From Collinsella aerofaciens (GTDB lineage Bacteria > Actinomycetota > Coriobacteriia > Coriobacteriales > Coriobacteriaceae), in the NCBI RefSeq assembly GCF_028209625.1, contig NZ_JAQLDU010000007.1, forward strand, positions 1 through 64,000: DNA of 64,000 bases, in the 5' to 3' direction. The notes beneath the pieces are model-generated. The model ran no database searches. It saw only the letters and a program-made list of their open reading frames with translations, and was not told where the DNA came from. Below are positions 1 through 8,674 of this stretch, one piece after another (position 1 is the stretch's first letter; the number at the start of each line of letters is the position of its first letter). Both the position numbers and the translations under genes were made by a program.

Positions 1-150
1 TGCGCCAGCGCGTAGTAGTAGGTCGACCTCCTGAGCCCCGAGCACTCCAGCAGGTGGCGCAGGGAGTGCCCCTCCGCCCGCAGCGCCCCCACCGCCTCGG
101 CCGCCGCCCTGGTCAGAGCCCGTCCCGCTCGACCAGGGCGCGCAATTTTT
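1..150 (-). CDS. IS3 transposase OrfB, N-terminal part (partial)
   Basis: In the -1 frame relative to orfA the minus strand stays open from the A-rich slip site to the window edge. It reads HSLRHLLECSGLRRSTYYYA, the typical start of an IS3 OrfB, where a winged HTH-like segment ends in the STYYY motif ahead of the DDE integrase domain. The catalytic DDE core is outside the window. Translation is probably by -1 frameshifting from orfA, giving the OrfAB transposase. The start coordinate is therefore the slip site rather than a codon. Confidence 0.7.
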
Positions 151-610
151 TTAGGTAGGCGACCTCGGCCTCGAGCCTGCGGCAGCGCTCCTCGAGCTCC
201 TGCTCGCGGGTGCGGGCCCGGGGTTTCGACCTCGACCCCCTCGGTCTGCCCTTCGGGCGGGGCCGCAGCGCCTCGGCGCCGCCCTCGCGGTAGAGCCTGC
301 ACCAGCGCTCCAGCGGGGATTTCGACCTGATCCCGAACTCGGCCATGGCGTCGGCCTTCGCCATCCCGCCGTCGACCACGGCCGACGCCGCGGCGACCCT
401 CTGCTCGAATGTGTAACTGGATTGTTTCCCGTCCATGGACAGCAGCGCCTCGCTTCCGAACGCCCGGTATACCCACTGCCATTCTCTCACGGTCTCGCGG
501 GGGACGGACAGGGCCTCGGCCGCCGGCTTGCAGCCGACGCCGGCGTCGAAGAGCTCGACGGCCCGCCTCCTGGACTCCAGGTCGTGCTTCACCCTGAGGT
601 CTATACTCAT
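113..610 (-). CDS. IS3 transposase OrfA (helix-turn-helix)
   Basis: 165 aa. Two HTH segments are visible: RRRAVELFDAGVGCKPAAEA near residues 14-33, then a second repeat near 70-110 (FEQRVAAASAVVDGG...). A basic linker (RPKGRPRGSRSKPRARTR) follows, then a leucine-zipper-like coiled coil (EQELEERCRRLEAEVAYLKK) at the C terminus. This is the standard OrfA layout that binds IS ends. The ATG follows a GGGAGG ribosome site that lies inside a hairpin. Near the 3' end the minus strand carries seven A residues (T7 on the plus strand, 146-152), the usual -1 slippery sequence for making OrfAB. Confidence 0.85.
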   Translation of the reverse strand: MSIDLRVKHDLESRRRAVELFDAGVGCKPAAEALSVPRETVREWQWVYRAFGSEALLSMDGKQSSYTFEQRVAAASAVVDGGMAKADAMAEFGIRSKSPLERWCRLYREGGAEALRPRPKGRPRGSRSKPRARTREQELEERCRRLEAEVAYLKKLRALVERDGL

Positions 611-616
611 GGAAAA

Positions 617-649
617 CCTCCCATTTCCCGATGTCCAAGAAATGGGAGG
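617..649 (-). promoter_or_regulatory. Hairpin that hides the orfA ribosome-binding site
   Basis: CCTCCCATTTC (617-627) is perfectly complementary to GAAATGGGAGG (639-649). On the minus strand the GGGAGG Shine-Dalgarno of orfA forms one arm. Transcripts entering from outside would include both arms and hide the site. Transcripts starting inside the element would lack one arm. This is a known way for IS elements to limit translation by read-through transcription; its use here is inferred. Confidence 0.5.
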
Positions 650-700
650 CAGTTCACTGTCCCCTTTGTGGTGGTTTGAGCGTTAAAAGTGAACGTATCG

Positions 701-1861
701 CTACTTGGAGAGCTCGTCAGCGAGGGCCTCGATCTGAGCGCGCGAGGCGTCGTTGAGCGAACCCAGGACGGTCACCTTGTTCTGCGTCAGGGTGATGTCC
801 TTCATACCCTCGAGCTCCTTGGTCATAATCTTGGCAGCTGCGGGCGCCCAGGAGCCGCCCTCGACGAGCGCCACCGTACGGTTCTGATAGGCATGTTCGG
901 CGAGCGTGTGGATGAAGGTGCTCATGAACGGGAAGATCTCGCCCTGATAGGTAATGGAAGCGAGTACCAGACGGTCATAGCGGAACGCGTCCTCAACGGC
1001 CTCGGCCATGTCGTCGCGAGCCAAGTCAAAGACGGAAACCTTCTGGCCGCGAGCCTCGAGCGCAGATGCAAGCTCCTCAACGGCAGCCTTCAGATGGCCG
1101 TAGACGCTCGCGTAGGCAATGGTGATGCCCTCGTCCTCGGGCTGATAGCTCGACCAGGTGTTGTAGGTGTCGAGGTAGTAGCCCAGGTTCTCGGTCAGCA
1201 CGGGGCCGTGAAGCGGGCAGATGATCTGGATGTCCAGGTCGGCGGCCTTCTTGAGCACGGCCTGCACGAACTTGCCGAACTTGCCGACGATGCCAAAGTA
1301 GTAACGGCGCGCCTCGCAGGCCCACCCTTCCGGATCTTCGATGTCGTTAGCGCCAAACTTGCCAAAACCGTCAGCACTAAAGAGCACCTTGTCGGTGACC
1401 TCGTAAGAGAACAGTACCTCGGGCCAGTGCACGTTGGGAGCGCCGACAAACGTTAGGCTATGACTGCCCAGATCGAGCACGTCGCCCTCTTTGACGACCG
1501 TCTTGCGCTCGGGATAATCGGTACCAAAGTAGTTGACCATCATGCGGAAAGCGCCCATACTGGCCACAATCTGCGCCTGGGGATAGCGCTCCATAAAGGC
1601 GACGATGCCTGCAGAGTGATCGGGCTCCATGTGATGGACGACCAAGTAGTCGGGCGTACGGCCATCGAGCACGGCCTCGATGTTGCCGAGCCACTCGTCA
1701 ACAAAACCGCCATCGACCGAATCGGCGACAGCGATCTTCTCGCCCAGGATGACGTAGCTGTTGTATGCCATACCATTCTCGGACACGTCGTACTGGCCCT
1801 CGAACAGGTCAATGTCGTGATCGTCGACGCCAACGTAGCGGATATCCTTGGTGATCTCCAT
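701..1861 (-). CDS. fprA: Flavodiiron protein (FprA family)
   Basis: 386 aa when started at 1861, where AAGGAGG lies 8 nt upstream; an upstream in-frame ATG would add 19 atypical residues. The N-terminal half is a metallo-beta-lactamase-like domain with the di-iron motif HHMEPDHSAG (H-x-E-x-D-H), and the C-terminal half is a flavodoxin domain beginning ITIAYASVYGHLKAAVEEL. The family passes electrons from rubredoxin or NADH through FMN to a di-iron site that reduces O2 or NO to protect strict anaerobes. It stands alone, with the IS element directly downstream. Confidence 0.9.
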   Translation of the reverse strand: MEITKDIRYVGVDDHDIDLFEGQYDVSENGMAYNSYVILGEKIAVADSVDGGFVDEWLGNIEAVLDGRTPDYLVVHHMEPDHSAGIVAFMERYPQAQIVASMGAFRMMVNYFGTDYPERKTVVKEGDVLDLGSHSLTFVGAPNVHWPEVLFSYEVTDKVLFSADGFGKFGANDIEDPEGWACEARRYYFGIVGKFGKFVQAVLKKAADLDIQIICPLHGPVLTENLGYYLDTYNTWSSYQPEDEGITIAYASVYGHLKAAVEELASALEARGQKVSVFDLARDDMAEAVEDAFRYDRLVLASITYQGEIFPFMSTFIHTLAEHAYQNRTVALVEGGSWAPAAAKIMTKELEGMKDITLTQNKVTVLGSLNDASRAQIEALADELSK

Positions 1862-1990
1862 CAGGCAAAGCCTCCTTGATAGACAAAAGAACCCGTCTAT
1901 CATAGCACTCGCCCGCATCCCAACAGCTATCTGCCAGCATCCTTACCGATTGTTATTGATATGCAACGTTGAGCCGTTGACCTGTGAAAA

Positions 1991-3031
1991 CTATGCGCGC
2001 GGCCTTGCTGTGGTATGTCGGACGATAAGCTGGCCGGGAATGCGAATGGCGACGGTTTTGCCCGACGTCCCCGCTTTGGGAACCGCATGCTCGAACACCT
2101 CGCGTCCGCGCTGATGTAGATCGAATCGCACGGTCGTGAGCTCGTTGTGCGCGACAAAGTCGTCGAGTGAATCGTCGACGCCCACCACGCTCACGTCCTC
2201 GGGCACGCGCAGACCGCTATCACGCAGCGCGGCAATCGCGCCATTTGCCATCTGATCGTTTGCCGCATAGATCGCCGTCATGGTGCGGTCATGCTCGGCC
2301 AGGTACCTGCCGGCTTCGTAACCGCTGTTGGCAGACCAGTCGCCCTCGAGCGGTTCAGCCATTTTGATATGCCTGCGCTCGAGAGAATCTCTCCAACCAG
2401 CCCGGCGGAACTGTTCGTCGACCGAGAAGGACGGACCACCGATAAAGCGAATTTGCTCGTGGCCCAGCTCAAACAGATGATCCATAAGCAGTAGAGAGCA
2501 GCCATAGTGGTCAGAGTCGACCGTGGTTACCCGCGGGTGAGCATACATGGTGACGATGACCGTGCCAATACCCGGTAGCGGATCGAATGTCTCAAAATCA
2601 GGCGCCATACGGCTCATGCCGATAATGATGCCGTCCACGGGCAGCGCGGCCATGCGACGCGTTGCCTCGGCAAGCGAGAACTCCTCGGTCTTGGACATCT
2701 CGACCAGCGTGATGGCGCAGCCGCGCTCGCGGGCCGCGCTGGCAATGCCGTCGATCATCGTAAGGTTACCAAACTTGGTGACATCGTTGATGCAAAGGCC
2801 GACCGAATGGTAACGGCCGTCACGCAGCGAACGGCCGGCATAGCTCGGACGGAAACCGAGCTCCTGCATGGCTGCCTGCACGCGCTGACGCGTCTGCTCG
2901 TTCACGTTGGGCAATCCGTTGGCAACGCGCGAAACCGTCTGCTGCGAAACACCGGCAGCGCGGGCAACGTCGGCCATGGAAACCGGACGCGAACCCGTGT
3001 CGTTGGAAGGGCGCCTTGCCATAAAGATCAC
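1991..3031 (-). CDS. LacI-family repressor, probably of the gal operon
   Basis: 346 aa. The N-terminal HTH reads SMADVARAAGVSQQTVSRVA, followed by the hinge helix region and a periplasmic-binding-protein-like sugar domain (SVGLCINDV ... VSVVGVDDSLDDF). Two starts are possible: GTG at 3031 with AGGAG 5 nt upstream, or ATG at 3022 (MARRP). It is divergent from galM, and matching inverted operator-like sites lie between the two genes, with a third before galK. The likely role is galactose-responsive repression of galM-galK-galT and of itself. The effector is not known from sequence. Confidence 0.88.
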   Translation of the reverse strand: MIFMARRPSNDTGSRPVSMADVARAAGVSQQTVSRVANGLPNVNEQTRQRVQAAMQELGFRPSYAGRSLRDGRYHSVGLCINDVTKFGNLTMIDGIASAARERGCAITLVEMSKTEEFSLAEATRRMAALPVDGIIIGMSRMAPDFETFDPLPGIGTVIVTMYAHPRVTTVDSDHYGCSLLLMDHLFELGHEQIRFIGGPSFSVDEQFRRAGWRDSLERRHIKMAEPLEGDWSANSGYEAGRYLAEHDRTMTAIYAANDQMANGAIAALRDSGLRVPEDVSVVGVDDSLDDFVAHNELTTVRFDLHQRGREVFEHAVPKAGTSGKTVAIRIPGQLIVRHTTARPRA

Positions 3032-3106
3032 CTTCGCTCCTGTAAGAAGCCTAAATACCCCATGCGAAATTGCAGATCACACAGGAGGCTTTGTTGTCTA
3101 TCGATA

Positions 3107-3120
3107 ATGTTAACGTACTC
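3107..3120. promoter_or_regulatory. Probable LacI operator 1 (gal)
   Basis: ATGTTAACGTACTC, with a GTTAAC core. It is the exact reverse complement of the site at 3231-3244 and differs in one base from the site at 4464-4477. It lies upstream of the LacI gene in the divergent intergenic region. Confidence 0.6.
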
Positions 3121-3230
3121 TACTATACCTATCAGCAGTTATGCAGCGCCCTCAACACCACCTGAATACCGTTCACGGCTTATTTTCGACCGATTGCAGG
3201 AAAGCGAAGAAGTCAGTGGTTCCAGGCTAT

Positions 3231-3244
3231 GAGTACGTTAACAT
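3231..3244. promoter_or_regulatory. Probable LacI operator 2 (gal)
   Basis: GAGTACGTTAACAT, the perfect inverted copy of 3107-3120, 124 bp away and 79 bp before the galM start. The pair could support DNA looping by a LacI tetramer or dimer pair; this is inferred. Confidence 0.6.
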
Positions 3245-3322
3245 ATGACGCAAACACACCGATACCATGACGGCCTGCGCTCCGGGCGCTCAGGCCATGG
3301 CGTCGTATTCGAAAGGACGCTC

Positions 3323-4399
3323 ATGATTACCACAACTCCGTTCGGCACCGCCCCCGGCGGCTCGCCGGTTACGGTCTATAACCTTGTTTGCGCAGGTGCC
3401 CGCGTGCGCGTCATGGACTATGGCGCGACCATTCTTGGCATCGAGGTTCCCGATGCCTCAGGCGATGTTGCCGACATCGCGCTCGGCTTCGATGCCCTCG
3501 ATGGCTACTTCGACAATCCGGCGTGCTACGGCGGAACTATTGGCCCTTCGGCCAACCGAACGGATAAAGGCCAAATCGAGATTGCCGGCACGGTCTATCA
3601 GATGGCACGCAACGATGGTCCTGACAAAGCCAATAATCTGCACACCGACCTTGAGCATGGCCTTCATAAGCGCGTGTGGAACGCCACAGTCGACGAGATT
3701 ACCAACACGGTGAGTTTTACATGCAAGTTGGCCGACGGCGAACTGGGCCTCCCGGGCAACCGCACCTTTACCGTTGCCTATGTCCTGCAGGCGGGGCCAA
3801 CGGGTGCCGCAGAGCTCACCTGCACGCAAAGCTGCGTTACCGATGCCGACACCTTCGTCAACATGACCAACCACACGTACTTCAACCTTGCGGGGCACGA
3901 TGCCGGCACGGTTCTGGACCAGGTCGTGACTATCGACGCCGAGGCTTTCCTCCCCCAGCGCCAGGACAACGTCTCTTTTGGCGAGGTTCGCCCCGTGGCC
4001 GGCACGCCATTCGATTTCCGCGCACCCAAGGCGCTCGGCCGTGACATCGATGCGAACGACGAGCAGCTCAAGATTGCACGGGGCTTTGACCATTGTTTCT
4101 GCCTGGATGGCTTCACCCCCGACGCCGACCCGCGCCACGCACTGCACTTGCAAGATCCAAACTCGCGCCGCACGCTCGACATCTTCGTAACCGCACCGGG
4201 CGCACATCTGTATACCGGCAACTGGCTCAGCGATATCGACGCCAAAGACGGCTGCAGCTACGGTCCTCGCGACGGCGTCGCATTTGAGCCCGAGTTTTGG
4301 CCTGACAACAACCATCACACAGATTGGGCGCATCCCGTCTGCACACCTGACCACCCGTTTAGCTCGACGATCGTCTACCGATTCTCGACCGTTTGTTAA
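3323..4399 (+). CDS. galM: Aldose 1-epimerase (galactose mutarotase)
   Basis: 358 aa from ATG 3323, chosen because GAAAGGACG lies just upstream and the following residues (MITTTPFGTA) match the family start. It interconverts beta- and alpha-D-galactose so that GalK gets its substrate. Visible motifs are MDYGATILGIEVPD near the N terminus, TIGPSANRT, the catalytic-histidine segment NHTYFNLAGHDAG, and the C-terminal acidic segment GVAFEPEFWPD carrying the catalytic glutamate. It is the first gene of a Leloir operon with galK and galT. A second galM lies at 21990. Confidence 0.93.
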   Translation: MITTTPFGTAPGGSPVTVYNLVCAGARVRVMDYGATILGIEVPDASGDVADIALGFDALDGYFDNPACYGGTIGPSANRTDKGQIEIAGTVYQMARNDGPDKANNLHTDLEHGLHKRVWNATVDEITNTVSFTCKLADGELGLPGNRTFTVAYVLQAGPTGAAELTCTQSCVTDADTFVNMTNHTYFNLAGHDAGTVLDQVVTIDAEAFLPQRQDNVSFGEVRPVAGTPFDFRAPKALGRDIDANDEQLKIARGFDHCFCLDGFTPDADPRHALHLQDPNSRRTLDIFVTAPGAHLYTGNWLSDIDAKDGCSYGPRDGVAFEPEFWPDNNHHTDWAHPVCTPDHPFSSTIVYRFSTVC

Positions 4400-4463
4400 C
4401 CCACCCTCGTCGAGGTGCGAGGGAGCAGCGTTATGACCCCCGCTTACTCCCTTGCACCTTGAT

Positions 4464-4477
4464 ATGTTTACGTACTC
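4464..4477. promoter_or_regulatory. Probable LacI operator 3 (before galK)
   Basis: ATGTTTACGTACTC matches the gal operator at 3107 in 13 of 14 bases. It lies 60 bp ahead of the galK start in the galM-galK gap, which suggests that galKT has its own LacI-controlled promoter. Confidence 0.55.
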
Positions 4478-4523
4478 ATAAGCAAAGCCCGATAACTCGG
4501 GATAACCAAGAAAGGAAGACACC

Positions 4524-5729
4524 ATGACCGCCCCCGACGATAAAATGCTCGCCACGCTCACCAAGCTGTTTGAGGAGGAGTTTGGCCCCATCGGCGACCG
4601 CCAGGTGCTCTACGTGCACGCGCCCGGCCGTTCCGAGATCAGCGGCAACCACACCGACCACGAGGGTGGCCACGTTATCGCCGGCTCGCTCGATGTCGCC
4701 GTTGACGGCATCGCCGTGGCAACCGACTCCAACAAGATTCGCGTCGCCGACGAGGGCTATCCTACGTTTGAGATCACGCTCGACACGCTGGATATTCAAG
4801 AGTCCGAGAAAGGCACGTCCGCAAGCCTCGTGCGTGGTATGGCCCACGAGGTCGCAGCGCTTGGTGTTGAGCCCCAAGGCTTCGACTTCGCCTTCACCTG
4901 CTCCGTTCCCTCGGGCGGCGGCCTTTCCAGCTCCGCTGCCGTCGAGGCCGCATACGGTCGTGCCATGGAAACCCTCTGGGGCGCGCCCGCCATTGAGCCC
5001 GTCGCGCTTGCGCAGATGAGCCAGCGCACCGAGAACAACTACTACGGCAAGCCCTGCGGTCTGATGGACCAAGCCGCCGTGTGCCTGGGCGGCCTTGCCT
5101 ACATGAACTTTGAGGATCAGGCTCAGCCTAAGACCCAGAAGCTCGAGCTCAACTTTGAGGATCACGGCTATGCGCTCGTGCTCGTTAAGGTCGGTGCCGA
5201 CCACGTAGCCGCCACTGACGACTACGCCGCCGTTCCGCGCGAGATGCAGGACGTCGCCGCCGAGTTTGGCAAGGCGCGCCTGTGCGAGGTCGACGTCGCC
5301 GACTTTGACGCCAAGCTCCCTGAGCTGCGCGCCAAGCTGGGCGACCGCGCCTGCCTGCGCGCCGTTCACTACTGGTACGAGAACGGCCTGGTCGACAAGC
5401 GCTGGGCAGCTCTGAACGCCGGCGACATTGACCAGTTCCTGGTCCTGACGCGCGAATCCGGCGCCAGCTCCGCCATGTACCTGCAGAATGTTGTTGCCAA
5501 GCTGGGTTCCGAGCAGCCTTCCATGTATGCCTTGGCACTGGCCGAGCACGTGCTCGACGGCCGTGGCGCCGTTCGTATTCACGGCGGCGGCTTTGGCGGT
5601 ACCATCCAGGCCTTCGTGCCGCTCGATCTGGTCGACACCTTCATTGCCAAGATGAACAGCTGGCTGGGCGAGGGCTCTGCCCGCCACTACGCCATCTCTG
5701 ACAAGGGGGCTTACGCGGCATGGCTGTAA
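4524..5729 (+). CDS. galK: Galactokinase
   Basis: 401 aa, AAGAAAGGAAGA ribosome site. GHMP kinase that phosphorylates alpha-D-galactose to galactose-1-phosphate using ATP. The galactokinase signature is present in variant form (GRSEISGNHTDHEGG, with Asn where most enzymes have Glu in GEHTD). The ATP-binding GHMP motif PSGGGLSSSAAVEAAYG lies near residues 131-147, and the third motif IHGGGFGGTIQAF is near the C terminus. Its stop overlaps the galT start, so the two are translationally coupled. Confidence 0.95.
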   Translation: MTAPDDKMLATLTKLFEEEFGPIGDRQVLYVHAPGRSEISGNHTDHEGGHVIAGSLDVAVDGIAVATDSNKIRVADEGYPTFEITLDTLDIQESEKGTSASLVRGMAHEVAALGVEPQGFDFAFTCSVPSGGGLSSSAAVEAAYGRAMETLWGAPAIEPVALAQMSQRTENNYYGKPCGLMDQAAVCLGGLAYMNFEDQAQPKTQKLELNFEDHGYALVLVKVGADHVAATDDYAAVPREMQDVAAEFGKARLCEVDVADFDAKLPELRAKLGDRACLRAVHYWYENGLVDKRWAALNAGDIDQFLVLTRESGASSAMYLQNVVAKLGSEQPSMYALALAEHVLDGRGAVRIHGGGFGGTIQAFVPLDLVDTFIAKMNSWLGEGSARHYAISDKGAYAAWL

Positions 5730-7348
5730 TGACTGACGTGCGCGAAGCCGCGCAGAACCTGATCGAGTACGCCATTCATCGATCGATGATCGGCCAGGAC
5801 GATCGCATCTGGGCATACAACACCATTCTGGAGTGCATCGGCGCTACGGGGCCGGCGCTCGATATGGCCTGGGCGCTCCAGGTTGAGAAACTCTCGCTCT
5901 TGCACCCCGACACTCTGCCCGACTTTGACCTGGAGGGCACGCTTGCCGCGCTTTCCGAGGCTGCCGTTGCCAACGGTGCTGCCGAGGACACGGCATCGGG
6001 CCGCGACCGCATCGCCATGCGCATCATGGGCGCGCTCATGCCGAGGCCTTCGGTTGTAAACGAGGAATTCAATGGGCGTATGGGCGTCAACGAGCCCCGC
6101 GCCGCAACCGACTGGTTCTACGGCCTGTGCTGCGATGCCGGCTACGTGCGCCGTGCCGCCATCGCGCGCAATATCAAATGGAGCACCCCCACCAACTGGG
6201 GCGACCTCGAGATCACCATCAACCTGTCCAAGCCCGAGAAGGACCCGCGCGATATCGCTGCGGCAGGTGCAGCCAAGAACACGGGCGAAAAGTACCCCGC
6301 CTGCCAGCTCTGCATCGAAAACGAGGGCTATCCCGGACGCTCCGCCGCAGCCGACGGTGGCGCTCACCCCGCCCGTCAGAACCTACGCGTTATTCCCATT
6401 CAGCTTAATGGCGAGCGCTGGGGCTTCCAGTACAGCCCGTACGCCTACTTTAACGAGCACTGCATTGCCATGAGCTCCGAGCATCGCCCGATGCACGTCG
6501 ACCGTAAGGGACTGACCTGCCTGCTCGATTTTGTGGACCTGTTCCCGCACTACTTTATTGGCTCCAACGCCGACCTGCCCATCGTGGGCGGCTCGATTCT
6601 TTCGCACGACCACTTCCAGGGCGGCGCGCACGAGTTCCCCATGATGCATGCCGCCGAGGTCTCGCAGTTTCGCGTGCCCGGCTTTGACGGCGTTACGGGT
6701 GCCGTGCTGCAGTGGCCGCTTTCGGTGCTGCGACTGCGCTCGCACGACCGCGCTCAGCTGCTCGATGCCACCGAGAAGATTATCCTCGCCTGGCGCGAGT
6801 GGACCGATGAGTCGGTGGGCGTCATCGCGCACACGGCCGACGGCGTGGCGCACAACACCGTGACGCCGGTCATCCGCCGCGTCGACTCCCGCGGCAATGC
6901 CGGCGGCGAGATCTACGAGGCCTACCTGGCGCTTCGCTGCAACATCACGACCGACGAGCATCCGCTGGGCGTGTTCCACCCGCATGCCGAGTATCACCAC
7001 ATTAAGAAGGAGAACATCGGCCTGATCGAGGTCATGGGCCTGGCGATTTTGCCGCCGCGCTTGGTTCCCGAGCTCGGCGCTGTCCGCGAGCACCTGCTGG
7101 CGGCCAAGGCCGATGCCAGCTACGACCTTGCCAGCGCGCTCGAGGGCGACGACCTTTGCCACAGCCACGCCGCATGGGCCGAGGACGTTTTTGCTCGCCG
7201 CGCCGACGATCTTACGGCGGATAATGCCATCGACATCCTGCACGAGGAGGTCGGCGTGGTGTTTGGCCACGTACTCGACAACGCCGGCGTCTTTAAATGG
7301 GACGAATCCGGCCGCGCCGCCCAGCAGCGCTTTATCGACTCACTGTAA
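5720..7348 (+). CDS. galT: Galactose-1-phosphate uridylyltransferase, Firmicutes-type
   Basis: 542 aa. It transfers UMP from UDP-glucose to galactose-1-phosphate. The sequence is the long GalT type 2 found in Bacillus and lactic acid bacteria, seen in NIKWSTPTNWGDLEITINLSKPEKDPRDI and in GGSILSHDHFQGGAHEFPM, which holds the histidine-rich active-site region. The start is either ATG 5720, with GGGGG upstream, or ATG 5729 in a TAATG overlap with galK. No galE is visible in the window, so UDP-galactose recycling must be encoded elsewhere. Confidence 0.94.
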   Translation: MAVMTDVREAAQNLIEYAIHRSMIGQDDRIWAYNTILECIGATGPALDMAWALQVEKLSLLHPDTLPDFDLEGTLAALSEAAVANGAAEDTASGRDRIAMRIMGALMPRPSVVNEEFNGRMGVNEPRAATDWFYGLCCDAGYVRRAAIARNIKWSTPTNWGDLEITINLSKPEKDPRDIAAAGAAKNTGEKYPACQLCIENEGYPGRSAAADGGAHPARQNLRVIPIQLNGERWGFQYSPYAYFNEHCIAMSSEHRPMHVDRKGLTCLLDFVDLFPHYFIGSNADLPIVGGSILSHDHFQGGAHEFPMMHAAEVSQFRVPGFDGVTGAVLQWPLSVLRLRSHDRAQLLDATEKIILAWREWTDESVGVIAHTADGVAHNTVTPVIRRVDSRGNAGGEIYEAYLALRCNITTDEHPLGVFHPHAEYHHIKKENIGLIEVMGLAILPPRLVPELGAVREHLLAAKADASYDLASALEGDDLCHSHAAWAEDVFARRADDLTADNAIDILHEEVGVVFGHVLDNAGVFKWDESGRAAQQRFIDSL

Positions 7349-7382
7349 TGATCCCCTGGGGACGAAGGAAAACGGATCATTT
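7347..7382. repeat. GATCC palindromic repeat, copy 1
   Basis: Short palindrome AATGATCC ... GGATCATT starting at the galT stop. A matching copy in opposite orientation lies at 23337-23370, sharing GGGGACG-AGGAAAACGGATC. It is a dispersed intergenic repeat. Confidence 0.6.
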
Positions 7383-7394
7383 CGTCTTCAAGAC

Positions 7395-7436
7395 AACGGC
7401 GCCCGCCGGCAACATCGCCGACGGGCGCCGTTTTTG
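7395..7436 (+). terminator. Rho-independent terminator of the gal operon
   Basis: GC-rich hairpin (ACGGCGCCCG with CGGGCGCCGT) followed by TTTTT, 47 bp after galT. Confidence 0.85.
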
Positions 7437-7440
7437 AGTT

Positions 7441-7496
7441 TAGCCATTGGGGACGTTCTTAAACGACCAGTCATTAAAGAACGTCCCCAATGGCTA
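7441..7496. repeat. REP-like palindrome with GGGGACGTTC arms
   Basis: Perfect 20-bp inverted arms (TAGCCATTGGGGACGTTCTT at 7441-7460 and its complement at 7477-7496) around 16 bp. A half copy (ACGTCCCCAATGGCTA) recurs at 56741-56756 and related GGGACGTTCC arms occur at 57910-57967. Confidence 0.7.
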
Positions 7497-7544
7497 CCCC
7501 AAGTGACAACCACGGCGACGCCGATGTTTTGGCAACGACAGCGA

Positions 7545-7684
7545 GCGGGCCGCATTTGAGACAAGGTGACGCGAAACGAAAGGGCGCTGACCTTCTGGTC
7601 GCGCCCTTGAAGTTGAACGTCAGATTGTCCAAATGCGGCCCGCGCAGCGTCGAGCCGTTACGGCGTTTGGTAAAACGCCGTAAC
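7545..7684 (+). other. Candidate structured RNA element, copy 1 (behind lacC)
   Basis: Outer stem 7545-7558 with 7630-7643 (GCGGGCCGCATTTG, 14 bp perfect). An inner helix GACAA/TTGTC and GACG/CGTC follow, then an apical hairpin 7580-7608 with 8 bp, a bulged T, 4 bp and a TTCT loop. A second hairpin (7657-7684, GTTACGGCGTTT) ends at the lacC stop. The copy at 9788-9924 keeps every helix while most stem bases differ. The strand that acts, if any, is unknown; plus is given because the A-rich internal loops fall on it. Confidence 0.6.
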
Positions 7685-7685
7685 C

Positions 7686-8621
7686 TTAAAGCTCCGTTAC
7701 TTCAACGCTGTTGTAGATCTCGTCCCAGCGGTCCATGACCAGGTGGCCGGTCTTGGGATCCATGGCGTTGAGCTTGCCGCAGGTATTGGCGGTCTTGAGC
7801 ACCGTGACGTCGTCGGCACCAGCAGCAATGGCATGCGCAAAGCCGGCGATGGTCGAGTCACCGGAACCCGTCGCGTTCACAGCCGCAATCGCGGGCGTCT
7901 TGGCGCGGAACGCGCGGCCCTCATGGAAGCCCACCGAACCGGCAGCGCCCATCGAGACGACGACCCAGGGAATACCGGCAAAGCGGCCATCGGCGGCAAG
8001 CGCCTCGCGCAGGGCATCGACATCATCGGTCGTAAAGGACGTACCCAGCAGGCCGTTAATCTCGGTCAGGTTGGGCTTTACGAGCTCAGGCTTAGCATCA
8101 GATTCCAGCGCGGCCTCCAGCGATGCATCCGAAGTGTCGAGCAGCACCTTGGCGCCCGCCTCCTCGGCAATCTTGACGAGCTCGGCATAGTAACCGGCAT
8201 CGACGCCACGCGGCAGCGAACCCGAAAGCGTCACGACGTCCGCCTTCGCTGCAAGCTCGGCGAACTTGGCCGTAAAGGCCTCAAGCTCGGCAGGCGCAAT
8301 CTGAGGGCCGCTCTCCAGCAGCTCGGTCTGATTACCCTCGTGCAGAATATTCAGGCAAATGCGCGTCTCACCGGCGATGGGCACAAAGTCGTTCTTGACG
8401 CCGTCGGCATCCATAAGCTCGGCCATATAGGCACCCATGTGGCCGCCGAGCAGACCGGTCGCGAGCACGTCGTCGCCCAACTGCAACAGCACACGGCTCA
8501 CGTTGAGGCCCTTGCCGCCAGCGGTCTTTTCGGGCGTCACGCGGTTCACGTCGTCGATAATCAGCTTGTCGAGTTGATAGCGCGTATCGATCGACGGGTT
8601 CATGGTAACGGTCAGAATCAT
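7686..8621 (-). CDS. lacC: Tagatose-6-phosphate kinase / 1-phosphofructokinase family (copy 1)
   Basis: 311 aa from ATG 8621 with AGGAG 7 nt upstream. PfkB-family sugar kinase. The N-terminal substrate-binding segment is TVTMNPSIDTRYQLD, PfkB signature 1 is GGKGLNVSRVL, and the C-terminal anion hole and catalytic base are NATGSGDSTIAGFAHAI. It phosphorylates tagatose-6-phosphate to tagatose-1,6-bisphosphate. Its place in a lacA-lacB-lacX-lacC series supports LacC over fructose-1-phosphate kinase, although the families overlap. A close paralogue lies at 26093. No lacD aldolase follows. Confidence 0.88.
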   Translation of the reverse strand: MILTVTMNPSIDTRYQLDKLIIDDVNRVTPEKTAGGKGLNVSRVLLQLGDDVLATGLLGGHMGAYMAELMDADGVKNDFVPIAGETRICLNILHEGNQTELLESGPQIAPAELEAFTAKFAELAAKADVVTLSGSLPRGVDAGYYAELVKIAEEAGAKVLLDTSDASLEAALESDAKPELVKPNLTEINGLLGTSFTTDDVDALREALAADGRFAGIPWVVVSMGAAGSVGFHEGRAFRAKTPAIAAVNATGSGDSTIAGFAHAIAAGADDVTVLKTANTCGKLNAMDPKTGHLVMDRWDEIYNSVEVTEL

Positions 8622-8674
8622 GTTGAACTCCTGTTCCGGGGCGGCATGACCCGCCCCAAACATACGATAGCTCG

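Larger units (their letters stand above)
1..660 (-). mobile_element. IS3-family insertion sequence, one end only
   Basis: The window opens inside an IS3-family element read on the minus strand: orfA is complete and orfB is cut by the window edge. The 5' end of the element lies about 40 bp beyond the stop codon of the flavodiiron gene. The end sequence, read on the minus strand, begins about TGAACTGCCTCCC near 655, which resembles IS3-type terminal repeats. The exact end and any target duplication cannot be fixed because the other end is outside the window. Confidence 0.8.

Noticed and set aside
3245..3322. Longer start for galM at 3245
   Set aside because: It would begin inside the LacI operator at 3231-3244, and its 26 extra residues do not match the family; ATG 3323 has a GAAAGGA ribosome site.
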